Below are positions 6,716-14,792 of a DNA stretch of 16,551 bases, in pieces. This DNA comes from JAAYEB01 sp035306725. GTDB taxonomy: Bacteria; Fibrobacterota; Chitinivibrionia; Chitinivibrionales; Chitinispirillaceae. The stretch covers positions 1 to 16,551 of the forward strand of contig DATGNN010000468.1 of the NCBI GenBank assembly GCA_035306725.1, in the 5' to 3' direction. How positions within the stretch are numbered: position 1 is the first letter of the stretch; each line of letters begins with the position of its first letter. The translations under genes were made by a program, and so were the position numbers. The notes beneath the pieces are model-generated. The model did no database searches and had not been told where the DNA came from. It saw nothing but the letters and a program-made list of their open reading frames with translations.

Positions 6716-7699
6716 TCAAATTCGAGATTTATCACAAAATTCGCTATCTGCTGGTTTGACTGTAATAATCTCTTCTTTTCCTTCGCATTGAATTTTTACA
6801 TTAACCGAATTTTCATTACGTACTTTTGAATAACGTGCAACTATAGAAGCTGCCAGTTTTTTTGTATCATTGTCAATAATAGAATCTGTAATCCCAAATG
6901 GACCAGGAATATCCGAAATCTGGAAAAAACAGATGCTCTCATTACAAAATTTTTCGAGAATGTTATTTTCAGATTCATCTCTTGATACTACAAGTTTATA
7001 TCCGTTAATTCTGAAATGTCTTCCGTACGCCATGAGCTTGAAATCAGAAAGTGAAACTGTTTTACTTTTTGATAACATCTCATGGATACGATTCGCTGTG
7101 TGGATATTCGTAAGAATACAACCTCCTGCAGGAGTTGAATGAATCAGATTATGTTTTTTAGCATACTCAAGTTGTCTTGTTCTACTCTTACCACTAATAT
7201 CCAGTAATTTTTCACGATCTATCAAGCCTTCAATTTCAGGTTTTGTTGGTGAAAATAACCTTGCAGAAAGTGGACGAACCAATATGCCTTTTAAATTTGC
7301 ACTTTTCTCAATTTTATGAAGACAATCCATACGCTGAGACATTGGTCGCTGTCCAACCACCTCTCCGGTAGCAATAAAAGAAGCCCCCTCTTCAACCATA
7401 ATTTTAAAAGCTTTTTCCAAACGAAGTATTCTGCAATCAATACATGGATTGGCATTTTTACCAAATCCAAATTTTGGATTTTTGACCATTGAAAGGAACT
7501 CCTGCCCCTCTTCCTCAATTCTGAGAGGGATTTCAAGAGCCTGCGCATACGTTTTAATATTTTTATATGAAAAGCCAAAACCGGAATAAAAGGGAAGAAC
7601 AAAATGTAGTGCTTTCAATGATATTCCCTGGCTTTTTAAAAGGTGAACTGCGATTACACTATCGAGCCCCCCCGAAAACAATACCAAACCTTTAATCAT
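6716..7699 (-). CDS. MnmA-like PP-loop ATPase with NFACT-R-like C-terminus (predicted tRNA thiolation)
   Basis: The N-terminal part is a PP-loop ATP-pyrophosphatase: SGGLDS at 9-14 binds ATP. NPCIDCR at 84-90 matches the NPCxxCN site of tRNA 2-thiouridylase MnmA, making Cys86 the likely catalytic Cys, and AGGC at 191-194 supplies the partner (Cys194) that carries the persulfide in MnmA. TGEVVGQRPMSQ (111-122) is a further conserved block. After about residue 215 the protein differs from MnmA: FKLMAYGRHFRINGYKLVVSRDE resembles the RNA-binding NFACT-R domain. NFACT-R fused to thiouridylase-like enzymes has been described in comparative genomics, to my knowledge without a settled substrate. It is a cytoplasmic enzyme, divergent from lpxL. 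At 327 residues it is shorter than MnmA (about 360). Which uridine it modifies is not shown by the sequence. Confidence 0.8.
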   Translation of the reverse strand: MIKGLVLFSGGLDSVIAVHLLKSQGISLKALHFVLPFYSGFGFSYKNIKTYAQALEIPLRIEEEGQEFLSMVKNPKFGFGKNANPCIDCRILRLEKAFKIMVEEGASFIATGEVVGQRPMSQRMDCLHKIEKSANLKGILVRPLSARLFSPTKPEIEGLIDREKLLDISGKSRTRQLEYAKKHNLIHSTPAGGCILTNIHTANRIHEMLSKSKTVSLSDFKLMAYGRHFRINGYKLVVSRDESENNILEKFCNESICFFQISDIPGPFGITDSIIDNDTKKLAASIVARYSKVRNENSVNVKIQCEGKEEIITVKPADSEFCDKSRI

Positions 7700-7755
7700 A
7701 ATTACAATAAACCTTCAAATAACATGAATCATCTTTAAAAATCTATCATCACAAC

Positions 7756-7799
7756 ACATAAAAACATCCCAACCAAAACAGTAAAACTTGTTTTTATGT
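7756..7799. promoter_or_regulatory. Inverted repeat in the divergent PP-loop/lpxL spacer
   Basis: ACATAAAAAC at 7756-7765 and GTTTTTATGT at 7790-7799 are perfect 10-bp complements separated by 24 nt. They lie between two divergent start codons (7699 and 7914). This could be a pair of operator half-sites or a stem in an RNA leader; it is A+T-rich, so chance is not excluded. Confidence 0.35.
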
Positions 7800-7827
7800 T
7801 CAAATATAATAAAATAACTTTATCCTT

Positions 7828-7884
7828 TTGATACGAGACTGAATCAGGATTATTTTTAGGGTTAACAGAAGTTCCCCTTAACCC
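7828..7884 (+). promoter_or_regulatory. Candidate lpxL promoter followed by a leader hairpin
   Basis: TTGATA at 7828-7833 and TATTTT at 7851-7856 are spaced by 17 nt, a plausible sigma-70-type promoter. Just after it, GGGTTAA (7859-7865) and TTAACCC (7878-7884) form a 7-bp stem with a 12-nt loop, which would lie at the very 5' end of the lpxL mRNA. Such 5' hairpins can stabilise or regulate a transcript. Confidence 0.35.
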
Positions 7885-7913
7885 GGCAGTATTTGTTCAT
7901 CTGCAGATATAAA

Positions 7914-8801
7914 ATGAAAAAACACAAAAAACTCAGCCATTTTATCGAGTATATAATCCTTATATCAATAGAAGGTTTTTTACATTTACTACCAAGAAAC
8001 CTTGCTCTTTTTCTGGGGAGTATTACAGGTAGAATTATATACAGATGTGGTTTTTACCGCAATATTGTTAAAAAGAACATGGAGCATGTCGGGTTATGGG
8101 ACAAGAAACAGATGGAAGAGATAACCTGTAAACTTTATCGTAATATGGGCAGGTATATGATCGATTTTCTCAAATCATCAAAAAACAAACCACCTTTCAA
8201 AATCTACAATCTTGATTTAGTGGATAAATCATTTTCCCGAAAAAAAGGAATAATGATACTGCTCGCGCATTTTGGTAATTGGGAACTTCTTGCAGATATA
8301 TTTGGAGAAAAGATCTCTGATCTCAATGTAGTAGCGAAAAAGATGAAAAATTTAAGAATTGAAAACTGGCTGGCACGAAAACGTTCCCAGGCCGCAGTGA
8401 TAACAATCTACACAGATCGTGCTTTGCGTAAAATGCTCGAAGTATTAAGGAAAAACGGAATTGTTGCCATGCTTATTGATCAACATGCAGGTAAACATGG
8501 AACAATGGTTCCTTTTCTTGGCAAAGAAGCAAATACAGTTCGAACTATGGCAGGAATAGTTTCAAAAACCGGATGCAGCGTTTTATCCACTTACGCTATT
8601 ATAGACGAACATAACAATTATAGTATCGTTATTAATGAAGCACCTGCTGTATTTACTGAAGATATGAGCGATGATGAGATAATATTTGAATACCAAAGAA
8701 TTCATAATGAAATAATATCTAACTGGATACGTGAGCACCCTGAACACTGGTTTGGATGGTTTCATAAAAGGTTCAGAGGAATAGTAAAATACAAAAGCTA
8801 A
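7914..8801 (+). CDS. lpxL: LpxL/HtrB-family lipid A biosynthesis acyltransferase
   Basis: This enzyme transfers secondary acyl chains from acyl-ACP to the lipid A precursor at the inner membrane. The ATG at 7914 gives 295 residues, close to the family length; an in-frame TTG at 7893 would add 7 residues and neither start has a strong Shine-Dalgarno. Residues 8-45 hold an N-terminal hydrophobic membrane-associating stretch. The catalytic HX4E motif is HFGNWE (119-124) inside ILLAHFGNWELLADI, followed by IDQHAGKHGTMVPFLG (188-203) and the C-terminal HPEHWFGWFHKRFR, which matches the family's 'P..W.W.HRRF' ending. Together with lptD it shows that the cell makes LPS. It is a single gene here, followed by about 210 nt with a weak T6 run near 8844. 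Whether it acts as LpxL, LpxM or LpxP cannot be told. Confidence 0.92.
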   Translation: MKKHKKLSHFIEYIILISIEGFLHLLPRNLALFLGSITGRIIYRCGFYRNIVKKNMEHVGLWDKKQMEEITCKLYRNMGRYMIDFLKSSKNKPPFKIYNLDLVDKSFSRKKGIMILLAHFGNWELLADIFGEKISDLNVVAKKMKNLRIENWLARKRSQAAVITIYTDRALRKMLEVLRKNGIVAMLIDQHAGKHGTMVPFLGKEANTVRTMAGIVSKTGCSVLSTYAIIDEHNNYSIVINEAPAVFTEDMSDDEIIFEYQRIHNEIISNWIREHPEHWFGWFHKRFRGIVKYKS

Positions 8802-8949
8802 AATTAACCAGCCCCCCATCTTGTTCGTCAAGGCACACGGTTGTTTTTTAATTACTAGTTACCATTGAAGACGCCGGTTCAAAATAAATCTTCATAAGAC
8901 AAAATAAGCCTTATTATGGTAGAAATGTCAAAACACCTGGGCTTTTAAA

Positions 8950-9003
8950 GGCATAAAATAAAACTGCCACCTGCAGATTGGCACAAATCCAAAGGCGGCA
9001 GTT
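8950..9003 (-). terminator. Rho-independent terminator of the RRM gene
   Basis: On the minus strand, AACTGCCGCCT is followed about 20 nt later by AGGTGGCAGTT, an 11-bp stem with one G-U pair, with an inner TTGG/CCAA stem. It runs directly into TTTTATTTTA. It begins just 10 nt after the RRM stop codon and is the clearest terminator in the window. Confidence 0.85.
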
Positions 9004-9013
9004 GCATTTAAAT

Positions 9014-9307
9014 TTACACTCTGTTATATTGAACCCGCATCGCAGTATTCCGAGATGGTTCTCCCCTGTCCCGTGCTTTACTTATTCTGAGATTACGACC
9101 GCCAAACATTGTATCACCCAACTCACTGATAGCCGCATCAGCATGTTCATCTTCCAGCTCAATGAAACCAAAACCTCTCGATCTTCCGGTTTCTCTGTCA
9201 GAGATGAGTACAACAGAATGAATCGGTTCAAACTTTGAGAAAAATCGACGTACATCAGTTTCTGTAGTTCTATAAGGTAAGTTACCGATGTAGAGCTTCT
9301 GAGACAT
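9014..9307 (-). CDS. Single-RRM RNA-binding protein
   Basis: The ATG at 9307 is preceded by AAAGGAAG with suitable spacing and gives 97 residues; a longer in-frame start upstream is poorer. One RNA-recognition motif fills most of it: RNP2 is LYIGNL (5-10) and RNP1 is RGFGFIEL (44-51), with the aromatic residues that stack on RNA bases intact. The tail (79-97) is short and basic with RDRGEPSR. Such small bacterial RRM proteins, like the cyanobacterial Rbp proteins, are often cold-induced and bind single-stranded RNA as chaperones. It is a single gene ending in a strong terminator. The 5' region contains an AACAGA/TCTGTT inverted repeat around 9340-9360 that may mark a leader element. Confidence 0.92.
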   Translation of the reverse strand: MSQKLYIGNLPYRTTETDVRRFFSKFEPIHSVVLISDRETGRSRGFGFIELEDEHADAAISELGDTMFGGRNLRISKARDRGEPSRNTAMRVQYNRV

Positions 9308-9795
9308 ACTACTTCCTTTGAAAATGGTGAAAAATATTAAACAGAAAACAGGTCTGTTCGAGTTCATGAATTTATTTACTCTTCGGATTCAAGATTGTAA
9401 ATAATTGCATCCCCGCGGTGGAAAACTTACAACTTACCTGTTTGCGCTTTGGAAACATGCAATTTCCATGCCTTTTTATTTTTGGTTTTTTTAAAGAAAC
9501 TCGCTATCCATAAAGAAAGCATTCGCAATTTTGAGAAAATTTTTTTAAAAATGAAAAAACTTGCATGTTTTCAAATTTTGCATTTAGATTTACTCGAATC
9601 GTTTGTCATAAGAACTATCCACTTCATCTTTTGTTTCTCGATTGTCATCTCCATTCCTTGTACTTACGAATTGGCATACCGGTTGCCATAATGATATTTA
9701 GAAACAAGTAATTGAAATAATCAGAAAACTACGTAACACCTGAATTTCAGAACCATTTTTGATATTATTGTGATCATCAAGAAGAGGAGTTGGTT
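9308..9795. other. Divergent intergenic region between the RRM and BaeRF genes
   Basis: These 488 nt must hold the promoters of both flanking genes. The sequence is very A+T-rich with T and A runs. A 10-bp inverted repeat (AAACATGCAA at 9453-9462, TTGCATGTTT at 9561-9570) has arms 98 nt apart. A short plus-strand open frame (9449-9691) has a TTG start and a biased Leu/Phe/Ile composition, and I regard it as chance. Confidence 0.5.
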
Positions 9796-10953
9796 GTGGA
9801 TTTATTTACTGAAGACGATCTCAGAGATCTTGTCTCAATACACTATCCTAACTGTGTTTCAATATATATGCCCTCTTTCAGAACCGGCTCCGAAACACAG
9901 CAAAATCCGGTACGTTTTAAAAACCTTATTACTGAAACAGAAAAGCGTCTTATCTCACAGGGTATGCGCAGTGTTGAAGCTACAGCACTACTATCCCCAG
10001 CAAGAAGAATTTTAAAAAATGGATCTTTCTGGCAGCATCAGGCAGAGGGTCTGTCTGCGTTTATCGCTCCCGGAATTCTCAAAATATTCAGACTGCCAAC
10101 CACATTTCACCAGACAGTTATTATCAGTCCACATTTTCACCTCAAACCACTCCTTCCCTTACTGACAGGGAATACCCGTTTTTATCTGCTTGATCTCAAT
10201 ACTAAAAATGTACGTTTTTTTACTGGTGCCCGATTTATGTTTAGCCGAATTAATTCAGAAAAGATCCCATTAAGCCTCGAAGAAACTCTTCAGTTTGATA
10301 TACAGGAGGGCCAGCAGCAATTCGCAAGCAAACCTCAAATGCAAGCTGGTAATCAAACAACCGTTTTTGGGTATGGACGACAAACAGATAAAGAAAAAGT
10401 TAACATTCTTAATTTTTTTCACCGGGTCAATGATGCAATCTCTGATCTTCTTAAAAACAGTAATGCCCCACTGGTTCTGGCAGGAGTAGAAAACCTTCAT
10501 CCAATTTATAAAAAGGCAAACACTTATCCTTACCTTATTGAAGATGGCCTCAAAGTGGACATCCATAACTTGACAGACGAACAAATCCATGAAAGTGTAT
10601 GGCCAATTCTCCACAATTTCTTCTCCCGAAGAAAAAACAAGGATACAGCATTCTACAAACGTCTTAATGGCGAACACAGTCATCTTGCTGCAAATGATCT
10701 TAAAACAATTGTGGCTGGTTCTATACACGGAAGAATTAATACACTGTTTGTTACAAACGGACAATCCAGACTGTGGGGAAAGTTTATCGAAAGCAATGAG
10801 GAGGTTGAAGTTCACAATGGTGAAATGCCCGGTGACGAAGACCTTCTTGACAAAGCAGCCATCAATACTATGTTAAGGGGAGGGATCGTTTACATTGTCG
10901 ATCCTGAAGATATGCCGGACAAAACTCCAGCTGCAGCAATTTTGAGGTATTGA
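9796..10953 (+). CDS. BaeRF-family protein (bacterial homologue of archaeo-eukaryotic release factor)
   Basis: I chose the GTG at 9796 (385 residues) because GAGGAG ends 6 nt upstream; a TTG at 9790 directly abuts that Shine-Dalgarno. The product shows hallmarks of BaeRF proteins, bacterial relatives of archaeal/eukaryotic release factor 1: an opening DLFTEDDLRDLV, then VSIYMPSFRTGSETQQNPVR (about 22-41), FWQHQAEGLSAFIAPG, FHLKPLLPLL and RFYLLDLNTKNVRFFTGAR (about 127-145), with a C-terminal Rossmann-like part ending in MLRGGIVYIVDPEDMP. No GGQ peptide-release motif is seen, as in many family members. The family is predicted to act in ribosome rescue or stress-linked translation control in the cytoplasm, but function is largely inferred. 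It is a single gene divergent from the RRM gene. The exact BaeRF subfamily cannot be fixed by eye. Confidence 0.8.
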   Translation: MDLFTEDDLRDLVSIHYPNCVSIYMPSFRTGSETQQNPVRFKNLITETEKRLISQGMRSVEATALLSPARRILKNGSFWQHQAEGLSAFIAPGILKIFRLPTTFHQTVIISPHFHLKPLLPLLTGNTRFYLLDLNTKNVRFFTGARFMFSRINSEKIPLSLEETLQFDIQEGQQQFASKPQMQAGNQTTVFGYGRQTDKEKVNILNFFHRVNDAISDLLKNSNAPLVLAGVENLHPIYKKANTYPYLIEDGLKVDIHNLTDEQIHESVWPILHNFFSRRKNKDTAFYKRLNGEHSHLAANDLKTIVAGSIHGRINTLFVTNGQSRLWGKFIESNEEVEVHNGEMPGDEDLLDKAAINTMLRGGIVYIVDPEDMPDKTPAAAILRY

Positions 10954-11062
10954 TCTGAATCAGATTATTGAATCATACTGACCGAATCTTTTGTAATGTT
11001 TATTGCCTTATAGCAAGGTTTAAACAGTTCTGTTCAATATCCGGGAGGTGTGATATTTGATC

Positions 11063-12469
11063 TTATAACATACCAAAAAAATCACGCTTCAAATCTTCAA
11101 GAATACTCTCATACTCATCAGATAAACAAAATTTTTCATTATGAAGGAAATACTCTGTGAAAGCCTGAAATTTTAAATTATTAAGAAATTGTGAACTTAT
11201 AGAGTTAATGGTTTGAATTGCAGTTTCATTTTTACCTGCTATTCTATAAATTAAGCACAAACCGATATAAGCATCCAGATTTCCTTCTTTTCTTATTTGA
11301 AGTGATTTTTCGAACTCATGAAGAGAATCAAGAAGTTTACCTGTTTTCAAATAGTATTTACCCGCAATATTATGTATCTCCGGCCGGTTCGCAACAGATC
11401 CAAGAGCATCTTTGATTGTTTCTTTAGCCTCATCATACATCTGATTTTCCACAAGTATTCTTGTTAACCGTAAATATGCTTTTATCCGGGTCATTCTGAA
11501 ATCAACACCAACCTGTCCTACAGCAGTGTTTAATTCGGGTATTTTTTTCAAATACTCTATTGCTTGAGGTATTCGCTTGCTACAGTCACAGGCAACAGAA
11601 AGACTGTAGAGAATATCTGGTCGTGAGGGCAAAAGGGTTTTAGCTTTTTCAAGTACATTTATTGCATCATTAAACTTTTCTTTTTTATTGAGAATATTCC
11701 CTAATCCAAGATATGCATGTGCAGTTATTTCAGAGCTATTTTCTGAATTTTCTGCAATTTGAAGCACTTTATCATACCAAATTCTTGAATTTGAATAATC
11801 TTCAACAAGCAGGTACGAATCAGCTATCTCAACAGCCATAACCTGGTCTGGCCCAATCGATTTGTACTCCTTAATGAGCATTTTGAGATTTCTATGGGCT
11901 TTTTGTTTTAACAGAACAGGATTACTGTATCCATGGTGATAAATTACTATGTTCTTTTTTTCAAGTTTCATCCCAAGTCTGAATGCACTTGGTGTTATCT
12001 GTTCGTGAATACTGCGTTCGAATCGTATTTGGGGGTGATTGGGAAACATTCGGGCCTGGAAAAATTCTGTTCCGGTATTTCCAGGATGTTCATTCCGTAC
12101 AATAAAACTGAAAACTCTGTCCGGTTTCTCTTTTTTCAACTTGTTTAAAGCATCAAGCGACTCGATTGGAACGCTGTCATCAGCATCAAGCCACAAAATC
12201 CATTGGCACGTTGCATTCTGAAGCGAAATGTTACGAGACCACGAGAAATCTTGTCGCCATGGATCGCAAATTATTTTCGCGCCAAATTCCTTTGCTGTTT
12301 CAACAGTACTGTCGGTAGATCCTGTATCGACAACAACAAGTTCATCAGCAACGCCATTTAGATTTTGAAGAGATCGTTGAATATTTGCACTCTCATTTTT
12401 TACAATCATACATACAGAGAGGGCATCTTTACGAATGGTTTTTTTTTGTAGAATATAATCAGCTTGCAC
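11063..12469 (-). CDS. Family 2 glycosyltransferase with C-terminal TPR repeats
   Basis: The 468-residue protein has a GT-A domain at about 16-190: LSVCMIVKNE (17-26) opens the fold, ELVVVDTGSTDST (43-55) binds the nucleotide, and WLDADD (93-98) contains the metal-binding DxD. ARMFPNHP and IHEQI are typical of this SunS-like group. From about 205 to 440 the sequence is a run of TPR-type helix pairs (for example AHAYLGLGNILNKKEKFNDA and IAGKYYLKTGKLLDSLHEFE). The likely role is transfer of a sugar to a protein or cell-surface acceptor, with the TPRs recognising it. No membrane helix is seen. The start is a GTG at 12469 with no Shine-Dalgarno, overlapping the receiver gene by 11 nt, so translation is probably coupled. 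A run of 9 T (9 A in the coding strand) at 12439-12447 falls within codons 8-11. Confidence 0.87.
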   Translation of the reverse strand: MQADYILQKKTIRKDALSVCMIVKNESANIQRSLQNLNGVADELVVVDTGSTDSTVETAKEFGAKIICDPWRQDFSWSRNISLQNATCQWILWLDADDSVPIESLDALNKLKKEKPDRVFSFIVRNEHPGNTGTEFFQARMFPNHPQIRFERSIHEQITPSAFRLGMKLEKKNIVIYHHGYSNPVLLKQKAHRNLKMLIKEYKSIGPDQVMAVEIADSYLLVEDYSNSRIWYDKVLQIAENSENSSEITAHAYLGLGNILNKKEKFNDAINVLEKAKTLLPSRPDILYSLSVACDCSKRIPQAIEYLKKIPELNTAVGQVGVDFRMTRIKAYLRLTRILVENQMYDEAKETIKDALGSVANRPEIHNIAGKYYLKTGKLLDSLHEFEKSLQIRKEGNLDAYIGLCLIYRIAGKNETAIQTINSISSQFLNNLKFQAFTEYFLHNEKFCLSDEYESILEDLKRDFFGML

Positions 12470-12824
12470 AAGTTTTTTTCACTATCTCACTAAATTGATC
12501 AAGAGAAAACGGTTTGGATATAAAAGGCATGCAACTAAATTCAGGTGGAATTGATTGCGATTTGGAATCTGAAAACAGAATTGTTCTTTTAAAGATCTGA
12601 GGAAACTCGGAACAGATTTTTGAAAATAAAGAACTATTCTGATCTTTTTCCATTTCCCAATTATACAGTACCAGATCATATTGGGGCTCTGCTTCCTGAA
12701 TTTTTGCCAGGAAACTTGTTGAACTGAGAGCGCGATCAATAACTACATCCCTGAAATTAATCTGAAGGATATCACGAATGATCTCGTGTGATTCCAGATC
12801 ATCATCAGCAATAAGAATTTTCAT
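12459..12824 (-). CDS. Atypical receiver-only response-regulator protein lacking the phospho-Asp
   Basis: The ATG at 12824 has an ideal AAGGAG 7 nt upstream and gives 121 residues, the size of one receiver domain; in-frame codons farther upstream give no recognisable domain. MKILIADDD supplies the acidic pocket (Asp7-Asp9), FISKPF has the conserved Lys104, and Ser85 is at the switch position. Strand 3, normally 'DLVLLDxxMP', reads LVLYNWEME: Asn55 replaces the phospho-acceptor Asp and the following Pro is missing. It therefore probably does not work by standard phosphorylation and may be a fixed-state or protein-interaction module. There is no output domain. It overlaps the GT2-TPR gene by 11 nt, so the two are coupled and probably work together. 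No histidine kinase is near. Confidence 0.8.
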   Translation of the reverse strand: MKILIADDDLESHEIIRDILQINFRDVVIDRALSSTSFLAKIQEAEPQYDLVLYNWEMEKDQNSSLFSKICSEFPQIFKRTILFSDSKSQSIPPEFSCMPFISKPFSLDQFSEIVKKTCAS

Positions 12825-13072
12825 AAGTCGACTCCTTTCAAAGGAACCGCATTTTGGGACAGCTTTTTGCGGCACAAATAAAGATAGTTGAATTGATGAG
12901 TTGATGCAAATTTTAGTACTTGAAAGAAACTTCAATTTGGGTATTTTTCAATTTTTTCCTATATAATTCAACGAGTTATGCACGACCACTTCGTAAACAC
13001 ACTTAAACTGAAATTCATACAAATCTACAAATCCAGACGATTTATACTTCCCGCATGCCAAGATAAAATTCT

Positions 13073-14749
13073 TTAAATAACCAGATTATCAAATAATTGT
13101 CGTAATTTTTCATCACTTCTTAAGCAACTTACCTTATACTGTCCTTCTCTTACAAGCCCATCAAGTAATAATCTGGATTTCAGTTTTTCATATGAATTGG
13201 GCACAAGATTGTGCAATATTGGTTGTTTCAACCGTTTAGATCCTCTTTTAGCAGAATATTCAGGGTTTATAAACTTCAGGTGTTCATCAACAGATCTTAT
13301 AAAAGCCTGCTGAGCGAATTCAGAAACCTGTTTTGGAAATTCAACATACAATTTGTAAATATAATTTTTTGGATCACAAAACATGGTATAGAATTCAACA
13401 TGAATCTGACCTGCTCGTGAAGCAGCATCAATAGCCTGTATTACCTGCGATTCAGAGAGTTTTTCTCCTGTCAGATTTGTAATACCTTCACCTTTCTGAA
13501 TAAACTCAAATAGCGGGAACTGATTATAAAATCCTTTCACACACACAATATCATTAATATTATACCTGTATAATCCACTTCCATTGCTAAAGAGGATGTA
13601 ATAGGTCTTGCCAATTTCAAGCTCATGGGGGCTTAGTACATCCGGATTCTCCTTATCAATCGATTCCTCAGGTATAAACTCAAAATGATATATATGAGCA
13701 AGCAAGACTGAATAATCCCATTCATTATGTAAAGCCAGCCCTGCCCTTGCTTCACTGGCTTGATACCCAAATTCTCTGATTACGGTACTTTTTGGAAAAT
13801 AATCAGCAAGTTTAGGAAGAATTAATGAGCAATTACCTTTTTTCCATGTATTAATACATACAAGATCAGGCCAGTAATGTTTAGGCCTCAACTTACCCCC
13901 ATATTTTTCGAACAACTTTTCCAGCCACTTAGCCCTTTTACTATCGGGTCTGAATTTACTTAGAACCATTTCACGTGACTTCGGATCAATTTCATTTAAT
14001 ACATCCAGCCGCATACATCCATCGCGAATATCCCTGACAAGATCCTCACCCTCCTGAAGCACGGTTTTATGGAATTGAAGAAGTGTTGATGGATTGACTG
14101 TGATTATATAGGTAATTTTTGAACCCAATGCACATCTAAGCATTGCATAATACTTTTTCTGATAATCCTTTATACAGATTACCGGGTATGGTGTTGAATA
14201 AAGATCTTTTAAAATACCAGGTATATTCTTATATACAACTCCCGAAATAGAACCATAAGGTGTCCCATCATTAACATAGCCTTCAACAGCCGGTGCCACA
14301 GCAGACAGATTCTGTCCATCAAAAAGTCTGGGATTATCTCTCAAACAGGTATAAAACCATAATCTGCTTACACCAGTATACGCCTGCTCAAAATATGGTT
14401 TTGAAACAGGTATAAGCTTTGGTAAATCATTAGTACCACTGGTTGTGTTATAAAAAACAGGTTTTCCTGGAAACAGAATATCCTCTTCACCATTACACAT
14501 TCGGTCTATATAATTGCGATGCCCCTCAAAATCCCTCACCGGTACAGCTTTTCTATATTCATCGCCTGTTCTTATTTTGTTAAATCCATGTTCTTTTCCA
14601 AAAACTGTATTTTTACAAGAATCAATTATTTTTTCCAATACTCTGTCCTGGGCCTTACGAATATCACGGCTCTGTTTTTCAAGCTGCCTCATTAACGGAA
14701 ATGCAGCAAAAAACAGTGCCAGTTTCTTTATATTCGGATTAGTACGCAT
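13073..14749 (-). CDS. GH3-family acyl-adenylating enzyme
   Basis: The 558-residue product matches the GH3 family, ANL-type enzymes that adenylate a carboxylic acid and, in plants, join it to an amino acid. The three ATP/AMP motifs are visible: TTSGTNDLPKLIPVS (102-116), FGYQASEA (327-334) and LYRYNINDIV (393-402); NLTGEKLSE (425-433) is the usual hinge region. Length and end-to-end similarity suggest an intact, cytoplasmic enzyme. Bacterial GH3 proteins are widespread but their substrates are mostly unknown, and nothing nearby (no carrier protein, no amino-acid pathway) points to one. AAGGA about 8 nt upstream supports the ATG at 14749. It is a single gene with a perfect 28-bp palindrome 44 nt upstream, a probable control site. 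The receiver gene downstream is 248 nt away, so co-transcription is uncertain. Confidence 0.9.
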   Translation of the reverse strand: MRTNPNIKKLALFFAAFPLMRQLEKQSRDIRKAQDRVLEKIIDSCKNTVFGKEHGFNKIRTGDEYRKAVPVRDFEGHRNYIDRMCNGEEDILFPGKPVFYNTTSGTNDLPKLIPVSKPYFEQAYTGVSRLWFYTCLRDNPRLFDGQNLSAVAPAVEGYVNDGTPYGSISGVVYKNIPGILKDLYSTPYPVICIKDYQKKYYAMLRCALGSKITYIITVNPSTLLQFHKTVLQEGEDLVRDIRDGCMRLDVLNEIDPKSREMVLSKFRPDSKRAKWLEKLFEKYGGKLRPKHYWPDLVCINTWKKGNCSLILPKLADYFPKSTVIREFGYQASEARAGLALHNEWDYSVLLAHIYHFEFIPEESIDKENPDVLSPHELEIGKTYYILFSNGSGLYRYNINDIVCVKGFYNQFPLFEFIQKGEGITNLTGEKLSESQVIQAIDAASRAGQIHVEFYTMFCDPKNYIYKLYVEFPKQVSEFAQQAFIRSVDEHLKFINPEYSAKRGSKRLKQPILHNLVPNSYEKLKSRLLLDGLVREGQYKVSCLRSDEKLRQLFDNLVI

Positions 14750-14792
14750 ATATTCATCCTTGAAATTGATTGTTAGAACATAAAAACAAGTA

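Noticed and set aside
6574..6759. 61-codon plus-strand ORF downstream of lptD
   Set aside because: No Shine-Dalgarno or domain, overlaps the end of the convergent PP-loop gene, and has non-coding-like composition.
9453..9570. 10-bp inverted repeat AAACATGCAA/TTGCATGTTT with a 98-nt gap
   Set aside because: Too short and too far apart to distinguish from chance in A+T-rich DNA; no element between the arms.
9449..9691. 80-codon plus-strand ORF with hydrophobic residues
   Set aside because: TTG start, composition explained by T-rich DNA, no Shine-Dalgarno.
10951..10965. ATCTG/CAGAT hairpin at the end of the BaeRF gene as terminator
   Set aside because: Only 5 bp and no following T-tract.
12459..12485. 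Programmed frameshift on A7 fusing the receiver to the glycosyltransferase
   Set aside because: The glycosyltransferase frame is +1 relative to the receiver, whereas A7 slippage usually gives -1, and an in-frame GTG start already explains the overlap.
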